Source: Hyphomicrobiales bacterium
Lineage (GTDB): Bacteria; Pseudomonadota; Alphaproteobacteria; Rhizobiales; Rhizobiaceae
Reading direction: 5' to 3'
Length of the DNA stretch: 64,000 nt
Assembly: GCA_003963455.1 (NCBI GenBank)
Contig: RXJA01000058.1
Span: 47,946-111,945 of the forward strand
In this document: piece by piece, positions 49,774 to 59,148 of the stretch
Layout of the letters: each line of letters begins with the position of its first letter
Position numbering within the stretch: the first letter of the stretch is position 1
The notes under the pieces: generated by a model
The model's input: only the letters and a program-made list of their open reading frames with translations
What the model was told of the DNA's origin: nothing
Databases searched by the model: none
Made by a program: the position numbers and the translations under genes

Positions 49774-50547
49774 TCAAACCACCGCGTAGGCGATGTCTAG
49801 TGGAACGCGGTGATCGTCCACCGCCCGAACTCCAGCAGTGTTTTCGGCCAGAACGAGCGATGCCTTCCGTTCCTGTTCCGACAGATAACCGCCCCACAAG
49901 GTGACCACGCCGTTTGTTACGGTCACGTCGGCTGCTCCGATCGATGGCCATGCTTCGGAACGTAGGGCACCGACAATTTCTCGCCTGATGCTCGCATCGT
50001 CACGGAATGAGACCGGGCGAGGCGTGCTTTGCCTGGCGGACGCGAGCACTCGCACCAGGTCTGCCCGGGCGACAACCCCCACGGCGCGTTCGCCGCTGAC
50101 GACGAAGACGCGCCGGGTGCGATTTACTTCCAGCAGCCCCGCGATTTCGTCGATGGGGGTGTGTGGCGAGACGGTGACCACCTGCTTTGTCATGACGTCG
50201 GTCACATGCGCGGAGTGCGACTTCAGATAGTCGGCCGCGAGTTGCGTGTTACGGCCCAAGAGATGGAACCACCACGAACGCCTAGGGGCGGCCGTCCCCA
50301 GTTCCGCCCTGTGAAGCAGGTCCTCTTCGCTTACGATGCCAAGCATCACGCCTCGGTCGATCACTGCGACCGCGCTTAAACCGCGCGTCACAAGAAGACT
50401 GCACACTTCGTCCAACGTGCTTTCTGGCCCGACAGCGACGACCGGTGACCTCATGATATCTCTTGCTGTCAGCGTTCGTTCTCTATCGGAAGGCCGAACA
50501 CCACGCCAAGAAAGCACCTGGTGGCTATCGCATTTGGACCTATCCAT
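49774..50547 (-). CDS. CBS-domain pair with C-terminal BON domain
   Basis: The protein of up to 257 residues has two CBS repeats: DIMRSPVVAVGPESTLDEVC, then GIVSEEDLLHR, and VMTKQVVTVSPHTPIDEIAG, then VGVVARADLVRVL. A BON domain follows (SIGAADVTVTNGVVTLWGGY). CBS pairs bind adenine nucleotides; BON domains associate with membranes or phospholipids. The start is uncertain: family members begin near LTARDIM, about 25 residues into the track ORF, where only CTG or ATG (M32) are available. Confidence 0.8.
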   Translation of the reverse strand: MDRSKCDSHQVLSWRGVRPSDRERTLTARDIMRSPVVAVGPESTLDEVCSLLVTRGLSAVAVIDRGVMLGIVSEEDLLHRAELGTAAPRRSWWFHLLGRNTQLAADYLKSHSAHVTDVMTKQVVTVSPHTPIDEIAGLLEVNRTRRVFVVSGERAVGVVARADLVRVLASARQSTPRPVSFRDDASIRREIVGALRSEAWPSIGAADVTVTNGVVTLWGGYLSEQERKASLVLAENTAGVRAVDDHRVPLDIAYAVV

Positions 50548-50832
50548 GGTCTGCGCGCCTCATCGCGCCCAAGAAACATGTCCCCGATTTAAACCGTCGG
50601 CGCTTACCGCCGAATGTAGAGAAAGCTTCCTCCTTTAGTTTATGCATCTCAAACGAAATTTATTGCCGCTTCAATGCAACTTTCTTGCATCGAAATTTTC
50701 CTTCCCGAGGAGTGGCATCGACCCTTCCCTTTTGCAGGCTCGATATCCATTCTGAGGAGGTTGAGCCGCAGCGTGAGAACATGGTGGTTTTCAGCGACGG
50801 CTCGTGAGGTGTCTGGAACGGGGTATCTTACG

Positions 50833-51132
50833 ATGATCACTGGTGCCCAATGCCGCGCCGCTCGCGCCCTGGTCGAGTGGACGCGTGAAAAGCTCGCCAG
50901 CAATTCGGGTGTGGATGGGTTGGTCATCGAAGAGTTCGAGCGGCGTATCAGTCTTCCGGACCAGGAAATCTGCGACACGCTCCAGACCACGCTCGAACAG
51001 GGCGGCGCTGTTTTCATTGACGAGAACGGCGGCGGCATCGGTGTTCGCCTGAAACTCAACCGCTCGGAGGTCAAAAGGATCGGCGTCCTGGAGAATGAGG
51101 GCGGTATTGTTGGAACGGACGCCGTTCCGTAG
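50833..51132 (+). CDS. Small XRE-like DNA-binding protein
   Basis: ATG 50833 gives 99 residues; the track ORF starts 53 codons earlier. A single helix-turn-helix-like domain reads MITGAQCRAARALVEWTREK, then GVDGLVIEEFERRI. The tail FIDENGGGIGVRLKLNRSEV is typical of a small regulator family common in Rhizobiales. An inverted repeat ATGCAA-N5-TTGCAT at 50674-50690, 142 bp upstream, is a possible binding site. Targets are unknown. Confidence 0.65.
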   Translation: MITGAQCRAARALVEWTREKLASNSGVDGLVIEEFERRISLPDQEICDTLQTTLEQGGAVFIDENGGGIGVRLKLNRSEVKRIGVLENEGGIVGTDAVP

Positions 51133-51204
51133 GCTCCGGCTTTGGAGGAGCGACCAATTCACCACTCCCTCCCAGATCACAATTTCACTGGCGACCGGAT
51201 AGCC

Positions 51205-51423
51205 ATGGAGAATGTCATGAAGATCATGTGGGGTGATCTCACCGAAGAGGAGCAAACAGCGCTTAAGCGCATGAATCGCGGACGTTACCCGGCTATATCG
51301 AAAGAATTGGCCGAACGGCTTGTGTTTCTCGGATTGGCGGAAATGAGACCGCATGGGGCCGGCATAAACAGGACTGGAAGAGAGTTGGTGATAAACACGT
51401 TGCTCGGCGCTCGCTTCGAATAA
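51205..51423 (+). CDS. Small unknown protein with decayed neighbouring duplicate
   Basis: The 72-residue protein (ATG 51205; ATG 51217 has GGAG six bases before it and may be the true start) reads MKIMWGDLTEEEQTALKRM and on through AERLVFLGLAEMRPHG. It looks like a short winged-helix-like protein, but no family was recognised. A damaged second copy of its 5' half lies 335 bp downstream. Confidence 0.55.
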   Translation: MENVMKIMWGDLTEEEQTALKRMNRGRYPAISKELAERLVFLGLAEMRPHGAGINRTGRELVINTLLGARFE

Positions 51424-51539
51424 CTCAAGGCTGGCTGCGCGGCGGTTGCAGTGTCTCGGCCACGCCGCCGTGCAGATCATGCTTGGTTGCTCGGATGCAT
51501 AGGATGCAAGTAGAAGATGCGTTAGGGCGGCCGATAGTC

Positions 51540-51627
51540 ATGGAACGCGTCATGAAGATCAGATGGGGTGATCTCACCGAAGAGGCGTAAACTGCGCTTA
51601 AGCGCATGAATCGCGGACCTTACCCGC
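51540..51627 (+). pseudogene. Truncated duplicate of the 51205 gene
   Basis: Starting with ATGGAACGCGTCATGAAGAT, the segment matches 51205-51292 nearly base for base through CGCTTAAGCGCATGAATCGC. One change turns GAGCAA into GCGTAA, which introduces a stop after 16 codons, and similarity is lost after about 51627. It is a relic of a direct duplication. Confidence 0.75.
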
Positions 51628-51646
51628 TCTCTGAACGCCTGCGAAA

Positions 51647-51679
51647 GCCTGCACGCGGAGTTGGCAGCCGCGTGCAGGC
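51647..51679 (-). terminator. Intrinsic-terminator-like hairpin
   Basis: GCCTGCACGCG (51647-51657) and CGCGTGCAGGC (51669-51679) form a perfect 11-bp stem with an 11-base loop. On the minus strand it starts 7 bases after the stop of the 40-residue gene and is followed by TTTCGC. The T-run is short. Confidence 0.6.
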
Positions 51680-51685
51680 CTTGCG

Positions 51686-51808
51686 TTATTGCCGTTTGCC
51701 CGGCATCGAAGCTCGCGCCATCAGTTCCGACACCGAACCGATCTCGGCTTTCGGTTCCTTGATCTGCTTGGGCTTGCGGGCTTCCTTGTTGCCCTTCCTT
51801 TTCGCCAT
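51686..51808 (-). CDS. Short basic protein (40 residues), absent from the ORF track
   Basis: Minus-strand ATG 51808, with AAAGGAAG in front, opens a 40-codon frame beginning MAKRKGNKEARKPKQIKEPK and ending at TAA 51686-51688. The product is lysine-rich in its first half with no hydrophobic core, so it is probably disordered or nucleic-acid binding. A strong hairpin follows the stop. Short MAKRKGN-type proteins are common in Rhizobiales in my recollection; their function is not established. Confidence 0.65.
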   Translation of the reverse strand: MAKRKGNKEARKPKQIKEPKAEIGSVSELMARASMPGKRQ

Positions 51809-52437
51809 GACGGCTTCCTTTCCATAGCGCCGCGCACGCTGAGTGGCACTCCGCGGCGTGGATGAAACAAGTTGTGAAAGGAAAATCCCTGGCCCGTCGT
51901 CCTTGGCTGCACGAGCCAGGGCTAGCAGCCGTTTTTCGGCCGCTTCCTGAAAGGAAGCCGGATATGAAGTAGCGCGGTCACTCCACTATCTTGGCCAGGG
52001 CAGCGGCGAAGTCAAACCGTCTTTCCCAGCAAACTGCGGTTGCCCGGGCGACATAAGGTCGCCTCGGCAAACGGGCTGTCAATAGCTATGTAAGCGGCAT
52101 GTGCGTGGTGACTTTCATCAAGGTTTCGAGGCTTGCCGGGAACGGACGAATCCCCTCCCGGGGCAGGCTTTCTCACCCTGATTTCCGCACCTGATCCTGC
52201 CTCGGGAAATCTCTACGACATTTGCGGTCTACCCCTGCGGCCTTACGCGTCGCATTGATGGAGCGTGTCATGAGAGCCTCCCTTTCACGGCTGATCTGCC
52301 GTCCTTGCAACCGTCATCTCCCCAAGTCGGCGAGCCGATGCCCCTGGTGTTTTTTGCCGATGATCGAATCCTCGCGAGACCTTTTCCAGTCCCCTCTTCG
52401 CCCGTCCGGGCTCGCATCTGCCACGGGGGCGCGGCCA
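51809..52437. other. Intergenic stretch without a recognisable gene
   Basis: No domain-bearing frame was found on either strand. A 32-codon minus-strand frame from 52271 has GGGAGG before its ATG but no recognisable content. Confidence 0.4.
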
Positions 52438-52899
52438 TGAAGTACAGCACGACAACAACACCGTCGCCGCGGCCGCCTCCAGGGCCGAGTATGCAGCGCT
52501 CCCCTGGCGCATGAACTGCGATGGAAGAATGGAGGTGCTCCTCCTTCGCCCGCGCCTAGGCGGGCGGTGGGGCCTCCCGACTGGCAGGTATTCAGCAACA
52601 AGGACCGGACTTCCGTCTGCCGAACGGGCGGCATTCCACGACGCAGGCGTCACCGGACGGCTCGATTCTCAATCCCTTGGCCGCTACCGGACGATTCGGG
52701 TTCTGGCGCAAGGGCGCGAGGAGTTGTGCGACGTCACCGTAATCGGGCTCCACGTCTGGGGCACGCTGGTGAGCTGGCCCGGGGACACGAAGGTTCTGAG
52801 ACGATGGATGCCGTTGGCCGAAGCGACGACCTTGGTCGACGAAGCCGGGCTGACCACCGTGCTTGGCTCTAGCATGTCCGGCGCGACGGTTTTGAGAAC
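52438..52899 (+). pseudogene. Nudix hydrolase gene, degenerate and probably frameshifted
   Basis: The frame containing AEYAALPWRMNCDGRMEVLL and GRWGLPTGR clearly derives from a Nudix protein of the diphosphoinositol-phosphatase-like type, and WPGDTKVLRRWMPLAEATTL matches the end. The Nudix box is degraded: the expected REUxEExGU reads RAAFHDAGV, without the metal-binding glutamates. ATG 52438 starts a frame that fits the N-terminus but is one step out of register with the domain. The ORF at 52511 would start inside it. Non-functional as an enzyme, by inference. Confidence 0.6.
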
Positions 52900-52925
52900 G
52901 AACCGTCAGGCCGTCTCGAGAGCGC

Positions 52926-53342
52926 GCTTTCGTCGCTACCGATCTGTCAGAATCTTCCAAGCCTGCCCTGATGGTTGCCCTGCGATGGTTCGGACTGAGG
53001 CGATTGGGCCTCTTCCATGTGTTCGAGCCGACTTACCGCGGCTTCGCCCATGATAGCGCGGACTATGATCGACAGTTCGAAACGACATCGCTTGACCAAT
53101 GCCGCGACTTCCTCCGGGAGGTCGCCGGAAAGGAAGCCATCGCGAAGTTCGACGTGGTGGCCGGCCGCGGCGATCCGGTGATGGGCCTGCAGCTATTGAC
53201 CAACGACGCCGACACGGACCTCGTGATCGTCGGAACCCGTGGTCGGACGGGACTGCTTCATGCGCTTGTCGGCAGCGTGGCATCACGCATCATGGGCGCG
53301 GTTCCCTGCGACATCCTGGCGGTTCCCAGCAGGCAACGGTAA
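52926..53342 (+). pseudogene. Universal stress protein domain lacking a proper start
   Basis: The frame reads AFVATDLSESSKPALMVALR and ends with VIVGTRGRTGLLHALVGSVA and PCDILAVPSRQR, a UspA fold with the GxxGR ATP-loop motif. A stop codon (TGA near 52901) lies just upstream and no start codon precedes the first strand. The only ATG, at 52971, would remove strand one. It is either a broken gene or the end of a former fusion to the Nudix frame. Confidence 0.6.
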
Positions 53343-53775
53343 CCCGGTTCGCGCCGTAATACGTCCCCCCTCGCCATCGAGGAGGCCGCGTGTCGTCTTG
53401 CCAGGGTGATGTGCCCGGATTTCCAGAACCGTGGACGGCTATTGCACTCGAGCCCGCCTAGGGCGGGCCCACCGCCGGCCCTGGTTCACCAAGCGACGTT
53501 GTGACTGAGTCTGCCTGGTATGACGCCTCTGGGAATCAAGCAAACTCGGGCTTGTCGGCCGGTGACCGGATGCCCTTCGTCGGCATCGACTTGCGGGACC
53601 TTCGAGGTCGAAGTCATCGCCGTCGGCCAAGCAGCATCCGGAGGCATCGCCCGGCGACCGGCGTTCTCCCGCGCCACTCTATCGCGGATACCGGGCCTGT
53701 CATTGGCGGACAATCAACGATAGCGTAGAAGCATAGAATGCGGCACGGTCGTACCCCCTCTGCAAAAGGAGAATG
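53343..53775. promoter_or_regulatory. Upstream region of the mrp operon
   Basis: No gene was recognised. GCCCGCC/GGCGGGC (53452-53468) forms a short GC hairpin. The promoter of the mrp operon should lie in the last 100-200 bp, but no clear consensus was identified. Confidence 0.35.
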
Positions 53776-56700
53776 ATGGAGCTCTATTCGCTGCTTTTGA
53801 TCATCGCTCTTCCGTTCGCAGCAGGCCTCGCGGCCACCTTGCTTCCATCGGATTCACGCGTACACGCGACCTGGTTGGCGGGAGCAACGGCACTGGCCTG
53901 TCTGGCGTTGACGCTCGCGCTCTACCCTTCCGTCCAGGGCGGGGGGATTGTCCGGCAAAGGTTCGAATGGATCCCATCGCTGGGCCTCGACTTTGCCCTG
54001 CGCATGGACGGGTTCGCGTGGATCTTCGCGGCTCTTGTCAGCGGGATCGGGCTTCTCGTCGTCGTCTATACCCGCTACTACATCTCGCCACAGGATCCCG
54101 TCCGCCGCTTCCATCTTTTCTTCCTGGCGTTCATGGGGTCGATGCTGGGCGTGGTGCTTGCCGGCAACCTGATCCTCCTGGTCGTGTTCTGGGAGCTCAC
54201 CAGCCTCTTCTCTTTCCTGCTGATTGGGTATTGGCATCATAACCAGGCCGCGCGCGACGGCGCCCGCATGGCGCTGACGATCACGGCGGTCGGCGGCCTT
54301 GCGCTGCTGGCCGGAGTTCTCGTAATCGGTCATATCGTCGGCAGCTACGATCTCGACGCTGTGCTGGCGTCAGGGAACGCGATCCGGAATCACGATCTCT
54401 ATGTCCCGGCGCTTTTGCTGATTCTGCTAGGCACGCTCACCAAGAGCGCGCAGTTCCCCTTCCAGTTCTGGCTGCCCAACGCCATGGCCGCACCTACGCC
54501 TGTCTCGGCGTTCCTGCATTCGGCGACCATGGTCAAGGCGGGCGTCTTCCTCATGGCCCGGTTGTGGCCAGTGCTTTCGGGTACGCCTGAATGGTTCCTA
54601 ATCGTTGGTCTGGCGGGAATGATCTCGCTGGTCCTCGGCGCCTATTTCGCGATGTTCCAGCAGGACCTCAAAGGACTGCTGGCTTATTCCACGATCAGCC
54701 ATCTGGGGCTGATCACGCTGTTGCTAAGCCTCGGCAGCCCGCTCGCCGCGGTCGCCGCGATCTTCCACATGCTCAATCACGCCACTTTCAAGGCATCCCT
54801 ATTCATGGCCGCCGGGATCATCGACCATGAGACCGGCACGCGCGACCTGCGGCGACTCTCGGGCCTGTTCCGCTACATGCCGATTACCGGCACCCTGGCC
54901 ATGGTCGCAAGCGCCGCCATGGCCGGCGTGCCGCTGCTTAACGGTTTTCTGTCAAAAGAGATGTTCTTCGCGGAAGCGGTCGAGACCCATGCCGACTCCT
55001 GGCTGGACACCGCAGCACCTTACGCGGCTGTTCTCGGCAGCGCGCTCGCCGTCACGTATTCTATCCGGCTCATCCACTCGATCTTCCTCGGGGCGCCCCC
55101 CGAGAGCTTTCCGCGCGAGCCGCACGAACCACCCTTCTGGATGCGCTTCCCGGTCATGTTCCTGGTGGCGGCCTGCCTGGTTGTCGGCATCATCCCAGGG
55201 CTGACAATCGGACCGTTCCTGCAGGTCGCGGTGTCGTCGGTGCTTGGCGCCGCGACTCCCCAATACAGTCTGGCGGTATGGCACGGCTTCACCCTGCCAC
55301 TGGCGATGAGCGCGATCGCGTTGGCGGCTGGCGCGCTGCTCTACCTCCTCGCCGGCGACTACCTCGAGCGGTCCCAAAGCCCCCTTCTTTTCGGCCGGAT
55401 ACAGGGACAACGCATCTTCGAGCGGGCCATGGTCGCGATCTCATGGCGAGGCGCGCGTCTTGTCGAGCAGGTCTTCGGCACGAGGCGTTTGCAGCCGCAG
55501 ATGCGTATGCTCATCGTCGCCGCGGTTGCCGCCGCCGCGATCCCTCTTTTCGCCTCGGGGCTTGGTTTCGGAAGCTATAGCGGCGGGCATGATGATGTCG
55601 CGTTCGCCGGCCTTTGGGGCATTGGCATGGTCTGTGCGGTCGCTGCGGCGCAGCGGGCCAAGTTCCACCGTCTCGCGGCTCTGGTGCTTCTGGGGGGAAC
55701 TGGGCTCGTCACCTGCTTGTCTTTCGTCTGGTTGTCGGCGCCGGACCTTGCGGCGACACAACTCCTCGTCGAGATCGTGACGACTGTGCTCATATTGCTC
55801 GGCCTGCGCTGGCTGCCGAAACGCTCCGAAGCGCTGCGCGAGCCAAGTGGCCCGCTCGCCCGTGCGCGGCATTTCCGCGATCTCACGATCGCCGTCGTGG
55901 CGGGCGCGGGGATGACGGCGCTAGCCTACGCTGTCATGACGCGCAAGCCGCCCGACACCATTGCGCACTTCTTCATTGAAAAGGCCTACAGCGAAGGCGG
56001 GGGACGCAACATCGTCAACGTGATCCTCGTCGACTTCCGGGGCTTCGACACGCTGGGCGAGATCACCGTGCTTGGCATCGTCGCGCTGACCGTGTTTGCC
56101 CTGCTGCGGCGCTTCCGCCCTGCGTCGGACAGCATCGAGAGACCGGAGCAGCAGCGCGTGCAATTGTCTTATGACGAGGCCGAGCCGGACCGGGTGGCCG
56201 GCGCGACATCCGCGGAATACCTCTACGTGCCCTCGGTGATCATGCAATGGATGTTCCCGGTGGTGATTTTGCTGGCGGCCTTTCTCTTCCTGCGCGGCCA
56301 TGACGCCCCGGGAGGAGGCTTCGCCGCAGGCGTGGCGATGGCGGCGGGCTTCATCCTGCAGTACATGGCAGGGGGAACGGCCTGGGTGGAAGACCGGCTG
56401 CGCATTCTGCCGGTCAGATGGATTGGCGGCGGCCTTCTGCTGGCGGCCCTGACGGGCGCCGCCTCCATGCTGCTCGGCGACGCCTTCCTCACTTCATATT
56501 TTCGCTATGTGGACCTGCCGCTCCTCGGAAAACTCCCGCTGGCAAGCGCGACCTTGTTCGATCTCGGCGTGTTCAGTCTGGTCGTCGGCGCCACGGTGCT
56601 GATGCTGATCGCGATCGCCCACCAGTCGATCCGTCGCCTGCGGGCTGCTCGCCTCGAGGAGGAACGCCAAGTGGTAGAGGAGCGTCGGGAGTGGAACTAA
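53776..56700 (+). CDS. mrpA: Mrp-type Na+(K+)/H+ antiporter, fused A and B subunits
   Basis: The 974-residue integral membrane protein combines a proton-channel-like MrpA part related to NADH dehydrogenase NuoL (TKSAQFPFQFWLPNAMAAPT, then STISHLGLITLLLSLG) with a C-terminal MrpB-like part (MFPVVILLAAFLFLRGHDAP). Fusion of A and B marks group 2 Mrp operons (PhaA of Sinorhizobium). AAGGAG fits ATG 53776 better than ATG 53773. The complex exports Na+ or K+ in exchange for protons and aids pH and salt tolerance. Confidence 0.9.
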   Translation: MELYSLLLIIALPFAAGLAATLLPSDSRVHATWLAGATALACLALTLALYPSVQGGGIVRQRFEWIPSLGLDFALRMDGFAWIFAALVSGIGLLVVVYTRYYISPQDPVRRFHLFFLAFMGSMLGVVLAGNLILLVVFWELTSLFSFLLIGYWHHNQAARDGARMALTITAVGGLALLAGVLVIGHIVGSYDLDAVLASGNAIRNHDLYVPALLLILLGTLTKSAQFPFQFWLPNAMAAPTPVSAFLHSATMVKAGVFLMARLWPVLSGTPEWFLIVGLAGMISLVLGAYFAMFQQDLKGLLAYSTISHLGLITLLLSLGSPLAAVAAIFHMLNHATFKASLFMAAGIIDHETGTRDLRRLSGLFRYMPITGTLAMVASAAMAGVPLLNGFLSKEMFFAEAVETHADSWLDTAAPYAAVLGSALAVTYSIRLIHSIFLGAPPESFPREPHEPPFWMRFPVMFLVAACLVVGIIPGLTIGPFLQVAVSSVLGAATPQYSLAVWHGFTLPLAMSAIALAAGALLYLLAGDYLERSQSPLLFGRIQGQRIFERAMVAISWRGARLVEQVFGTRRLQPQMRMLIVAAVAAAAIPLFASGLGFGSYSGGHDDVAFAGLWGIGMVCAVAAAQRAKFHRLAALVLLGGTGLVTCLSFVWLSAPDLAATQLLVEIVTTVLILLGLRWLPKRSEALREPSGPLARARHFRDLTIAVVAGAGMTALAYAVMTRKPPDTIAHFFIEKAYSEGGGRNIVNVILVDFRGFDTLGEITVLGIVALTVFALLRRFRPASDSIERPEQQRVQLSYDEAEPDRVAGATSAEYLYVPSVIMQWMFPVVILLAAFLFLRGHDAPGGGFAAGVAMAAGFILQYMAGGTAWVEDRLRILPVRWIGGGLLLAALTGAASMLLGDAFLTSYFRYVDLPLLGKLPLASATLFDLGVFSLVVGATVLMLIAIAHQSIRRLRAARLEEERQVVEERREWN

Positions 56701-57032
56701 CGCTTGCACTTGCCATCGGCGTTCTTACCGGATCAGGCGTCTGGTTGGTCCTGCGACCGCGCACCTACCAGCTCGTCATCGGCCTTTCGTTGCTTTCCTA
56801 CGCGGTGAACCTCTTCATCTTCAGCATGGGTCGCCTGCGCGCAGGGACAGCTCCCGTTCTGGGTGCGGACGGCTCGGGAAATCCAGCCGACTTGGCGGAC
56901 CCGGTGCCGCAGGCGCTGGTGCTAACTGCAATCGTGATAGGCTTCGCGACGACCGCTCTCCTGCTGGTGGTCCTGATCGCCGCGCGCGGCCTTACCGGCA
57001 GCGATCACGTCGATGGGCGGGAGTCGCGCTGA
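56691..57032 (+). CDS. mrpC: Mrp antiporter subunit C
   Basis: The GTG start at 56691 overlaps the mrpA stop by 10 bases and gives 113 residues, the family size. It is NuoK-like with three membrane helices: LTLALAIGVLTGSGVWLVLR, YQLVIGLSLLSYAVNLFIFS and ALVLTAIVIGFATTALLLVV. The track shows it only inside a longer spurious ORF. Confidence 0.9.
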   Translation: MELTLALAIGVLTGSGVWLVLRPRTYQLVIGLSLLSYAVNLFIFSMGRLRAGTAPVLGADGSGNPADLADPVPQALVLTAIVIGFATTALLLVVLIAARGLTGSDHVDGRESR

Positions 57033-58666
57033 TGGAGTGGACGCGACACCTCCTGGTCGTTCCGATCCTGCTCCCGCTAGTGGCCGGGGCGTTGCTGCTT
57101 CTGATCGACGAGTCGCGCCACACATTGAAGGCGCTGGTCAGCCTCGCTTCAACGATGCTCCTCCTCGTGACGACCGTGGTTCTGACGCGCATGGCGGATA
57201 GCGTTCCGGTCGAAAGCGGTATCGTTTCCTTGTCCTACGCGATCGCGAGCTGGCCCGCGCCGTTCGCCATCGTGCTCGTGCTCGACCGGCTGTCGGCCCT
57301 CATGCTCGCCCTCGTCGCCGTCATCGGATTGGCGTCGCTGGTGTTTTCGCTGGCTCGCTGGCACAGGGCCGGACCGCACTTCCACACCCTCTTCCAGTTC
57401 CTGCTGATGGGCCTTGCAGGCGCGTTCCTGACGGGCGACCTCTTCAATCTGTTCGTCTTCTTCGAGGTAACGCTGGCGGCGTCCTATGGCCTGCTGCTGC
57501 ACGGGTCCGGAGCATTCCGTGTCCGATCGGGGCTGCATTACATCGCGATCAACCTGGCGGCGTCGCTTCTTTTCCTCATCGGCGTCAGCCTGATCTACGG
57601 AGTGGCCGGCACCCTCAACATGGCCGACCTGGCGATTCGCCTGCATGCCCTTCCTGCCGGGGACCGGGTTCTGCTGCAGGCGGGTGCGGCGATCCTGGGA
57701 ATCGCCTTCCTGGTCAAGGCTGGCGCGTGGCCGCTGTGCTTCTGGCTTCCTTCCGCTTACATGGCCGCTGCCGCCCCAGTCTCTGCCATCTTCGTCGTTC
57801 TCACCAAAGTCGGCGTGTACGTGCTCCTGCGCCTGAGCCTGCTGCTCTTCGGCAGCCAGGCGGGCGAACTGACAGGGTTCGGCGGTACGATCATGCTTTG
57901 GAGCGGCATGGCGACCGTCGCCTTCGCGACATCCGGCGTGCTCGCCTCGCAGGCGATGGGCAGGCTTGCCGGCTACAGCGTGCTTGTTTCTTCGGGGACC
58001 TTGCTGGCCGCTGTCGGCATGGGAGACGCGGCGGTCGTGTCAGGAGCGTTATTCTATCTGGTCAGCTCGACCCTGACGACAGCGGCCTTCTTCATGCTGA
58101 TTGAACTGGTGGAGCGCGCGCGTGAACCTGGCGCCGACCTGCTTGCCGTCACTAGGGAAGCCTATGGCGAAGACAGCGGAGAGGACGAGGAACGCGACGA
58201 CGACGAGGTTGGCGTCGTCATGCCAGGCGCGCTCGCCATCCTCGGCGTGTGCTTCGGATGCGTCGCCCTTTTGCTCGCCGGCCTGCCGCCGCTTTCGGGC
58301 TTCATCGCCAAGTTCGCCATGCTGACGGGCATGTTGAATCTGGACGGGCTGGGGACTCCTGCCAGCATCCCGCCGAGAACCTGGCTGCTGGTCGCACTCG
58401 TCATTCTGTCCGGCCTGGCGGCGCTGCTCGCCATGATGCGCAGCGGCATCGGCACGTTTTGGGCGCCGCTTGAAGTCGTTGTTCCGCGTGTGCTGGTGGT
58501 GGAGATTGCGCCGGTCGTCGGGTTGCTGGCGCTTTGCCTACTTTTGACGATCAAGGGAGGCGCAATGATCGGGTACACTCAGGCTGCGGCCCTCTCGCTG
58601 CATGATCCTTCGAGCTACATTCAGGGCGTTTTAGGCCCGCAGCAAGCGCCTGCCGTTGCCAGATGA
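57032..58666 (+). CDS. mrpD: Mrp antiporter subunit D
   Basis: The 544-residue NuoM/N-like membrane protein has the proton-channel signatures LFNLFVFFEVTLAASYGLLL and AGAWPLCFWLPSAYMAAAAP. A very acidic cytoplasmic insert (EDSGEDEERDDDEVG, about residues 380-395) lies between helices. Its start shares one base with the mrpC stop (TGATG). Confidence 0.9.
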   Translation: MEWTRHLLVVPILLPLVAGALLLLIDESRHTLKALVSLASTMLLLVTTVVLTRMADSVPVESGIVSLSYAIASWPAPFAIVLVLDRLSALMLALVAVIGLASLVFSLARWHRAGPHFHTLFQFLLMGLAGAFLTGDLFNLFVFFEVTLAASYGLLLHGSGAFRVRSGLHYIAINLAASLLFLIGVSLIYGVAGTLNMADLAIRLHALPAGDRVLLQAGAAILGIAFLVKAGAWPLCFWLPSAYMAAAAPVSAIFVVLTKVGVYVLLRLSLLLFGSQAGELTGFGGTIMLWSGMATVAFATSGVLASQAMGRLAGYSVLVSSGTLLAAVGMGDAAVVSGALFYLVSSTLTTAAFFMLIELVERAREPGADLLAVTREAYGEDSGEDEERDDDEVGVVMPGALAILGVCFGCVALLLAGLPPLSGFIAKFAMLTGMLNLDGLGTPASIPPRTWLLVALVILSGLAALLAMMRSGIGTFWAPLEVVVPRVLVVEIAPVVGLLALCLLLTIKGGAMIGYTQAAALSLHDPSSYIQGVLGPQQAPAVAR

Positions 58667-59148
58667 CCCGTGCGCTGCCCTACCCCATTCTCACCGTGGC
58701 GTTGCTGCTGACCTGGATGCTGTTGACGTCATTCTCGCCCGGGCAGTTTATCCTCGGAGGGCTGATCGCTGCCTTAGCCTCCCGGGCGATGGCGGCGCTG
58801 CAGCCGTCGAAGCCAAGGCTGAGACGGTGGCAGCTGATCCCCCGCCTTGCCGGGATCGTGGCACTGGACATACTGCGCTCGAACATCGCTGTCGCACGCA
58901 TTGTACTCCAACGCGGCGGCCGCAAGCGCAAATCCGGTTTCGTCGCCATACCGCTCGACCTTCGCGATAAAACGGGGCTCGCCGTGCTCGCCTGCATCGT
59001 CACCAGCACGCCCGGGACCGCATGGGTCGAGCACGCCCAGGATACGAACATCCTTCTGATCCATGTTCTCGACCTCGTCGACGAGCAGGGATGGATCACC
59101 CTGATCAAGAGCCGCTACGAAAGTCTTCTCATGGGGATATTCGAATGA
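58663..59148 (+). CDS. mrpE: Mrp antiporter subunit E
   Basis: The 161-residue protein has N-terminal membrane helices (LTVALLLTWMLLTSFSPGQF) and the conserved cytosolic part TSTPGTAWVEHAQDTNILLI, typical of MrpE. ATGA overlap with mrpD. Confidence 0.9.
   Translation: MTRALPYPILTVALLLTWMLLTSFSPGQFILGGLIAALASRAMAALQPSKPRLRRWQLIPRLAGIVALDILRSNIAVARIVLQRGGRKRKSGFVAIPLDLRDKTGLAVLACIVTSTPGTAWVEHAQDTNILLIHVLDLVDEQGWITLIKSRYESLLMGIFE

Noticed and set aside
52173-52271. 32-residue minus-strand frame behind GGGAGG
   Set aside because: The ribosome site is good, but the peptide is short with no visible family and might be chance.
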